This document shows positions 63,681-64,000 of a DNA stretch of 64,000 nt, piece after piece. A program made the translations under genes and the position numbers. Every line of letters begins with the position of its first letter. Position 1 is the first letter of the stretch. The stretch is from Labia minor. Lineage: Eukaryota > Arthropoda > Insecta > Dermaptera > Spongiphoridae. The stretch covers positions 8,823,488-8,887,487 of the forward strand of contig OY720350.1 of the NCBI GenBank assembly GCA_963082975.1. Direction: 5' to 3'. A model generated the notes under the pieces. That model was not told the origin of the DNA and made no database searches. It worked only from the letters and a program-made list of their open reading frames with translations.

Positions 63681-64000
63681 AATTCATATCCAGCCATATT
63701 TAAATTTATTTAGTGTCAAATAAATCACAATTTTTATATATATTAAAGTATAAACCAACTACTAAAAATCCTATTATAAATTAATATTCAAATTATTTAT
63801 TTTTTTATATTATACTATAAAGGCATTTGATTTAAAATACAATATTTAATTACAATTTCAAAATTATTTTCAACTTATTGATATTAACGATATATTGTTA
63901 TATTTTTTTTCTAGCAAATTAAATTAATGTTTATAAAAATGTAAAGACCTAATAAAAAATAATGAAATTTTATTTTTACATAGATATTTATATAAAACAC
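63681..64000. other. AT-rich stretch to window end
   Basis: Nothing recognised. Confidence 0.4.

Noticed and set aside
1-64000. A prokaryotic defence or metabolic gene cluster
   Set aside because: There are no dense open frames, no ribosome-binding sites and no operon structure. The repeats are eukaryotic transposons.

Overview
The window is strongly AT-rich eukaryotic nuclear DNA with no intact protein-coding gene that I can defend. No open reading frame exceeds about 130 codons, and every recognisable protein segment belongs to a decayed transposable element. The mix of mariner transposases of at least three lineages, Helentron/HINE-like (DINE-1-like) elements, a tRNA-derived SINE, hAT MITEs, a Tigger/pogo-like element and a non-LTR retrotransposon points to an arthropod, most likely an insect. 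I cannot name the species. The window is best read as an intergenic or large intronic region used as a transposon landing ground.

The dominant content is three related families of short, non-coding, Helentron-like elements, called A, B and C here. Family A has about 13 copies, B about 8, C one. Each starts in a T-run with a short subterminal inverted repeat, carries a central microsatellite (GT/CA/GTAT in A and C, GTCY in B) followed by a shared module containing GAAATTTGGTA and ACCGGAAG, and ends with the inverted copy of the subterminal repeat, a 5-6 bp hairpin with a 4-nt loop and usually CTTATT. The subterminal repeat differs between families (ACTATCTCGC, ACCGACCGACG, TTTCCCGCATAC), while the layout and termini are conserved. 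Copies are spread through the window, in both orientations, and several are nested in other elements.

Layout. 0-5 kb: LINE fragment, family A copy broken by a Tigger-like element, two hAT MITEs with perfect 8-bp duplications. 5-13 kb: hAT-like host carrying B, GC-rich island at 6.8 kb, SINE, one A and one B copy, mariner MITE with 120-bp inverted repeats. 13-24 kb: five A copies, two B copies (one with a tandem 3' part), SINE, a short C-terminal reading frame with a poly(A)-like tail. 24-34 kb: hAT MITE, two defective mariners, nested C/B element, 115-bp-arm fold-back, canonical Helitron 3' end. 34-43 kb: CCGAGC-hairpin repeats, hAT element with perfect duplication, SINEs, B inside a hAT-like host, SINE-linked palindrome. 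43-56 kb: diverged B copies, A copies, SINE, mariner MITE, Helitron 5' and 3' ends. 56-64 kb: rearranged LINE 3' end, duplicated 0.8-kb repeats with tRNA-like segments, two hAT MITEs, A inserted in a hAT-like element.

Several moderately GC-rich, apparently single-copy islands (for example 6.8, 19.6, 31.7, 52.9 and 62.7 kb) stand out from the AT-rich background and are the only candidates here for host regulatory or exonic sequence. All copy assignments rest on reading the sequence by eye; boundaries are good to a few bases where terminal repeats or target duplications are visible, and to tens of bases otherwise.
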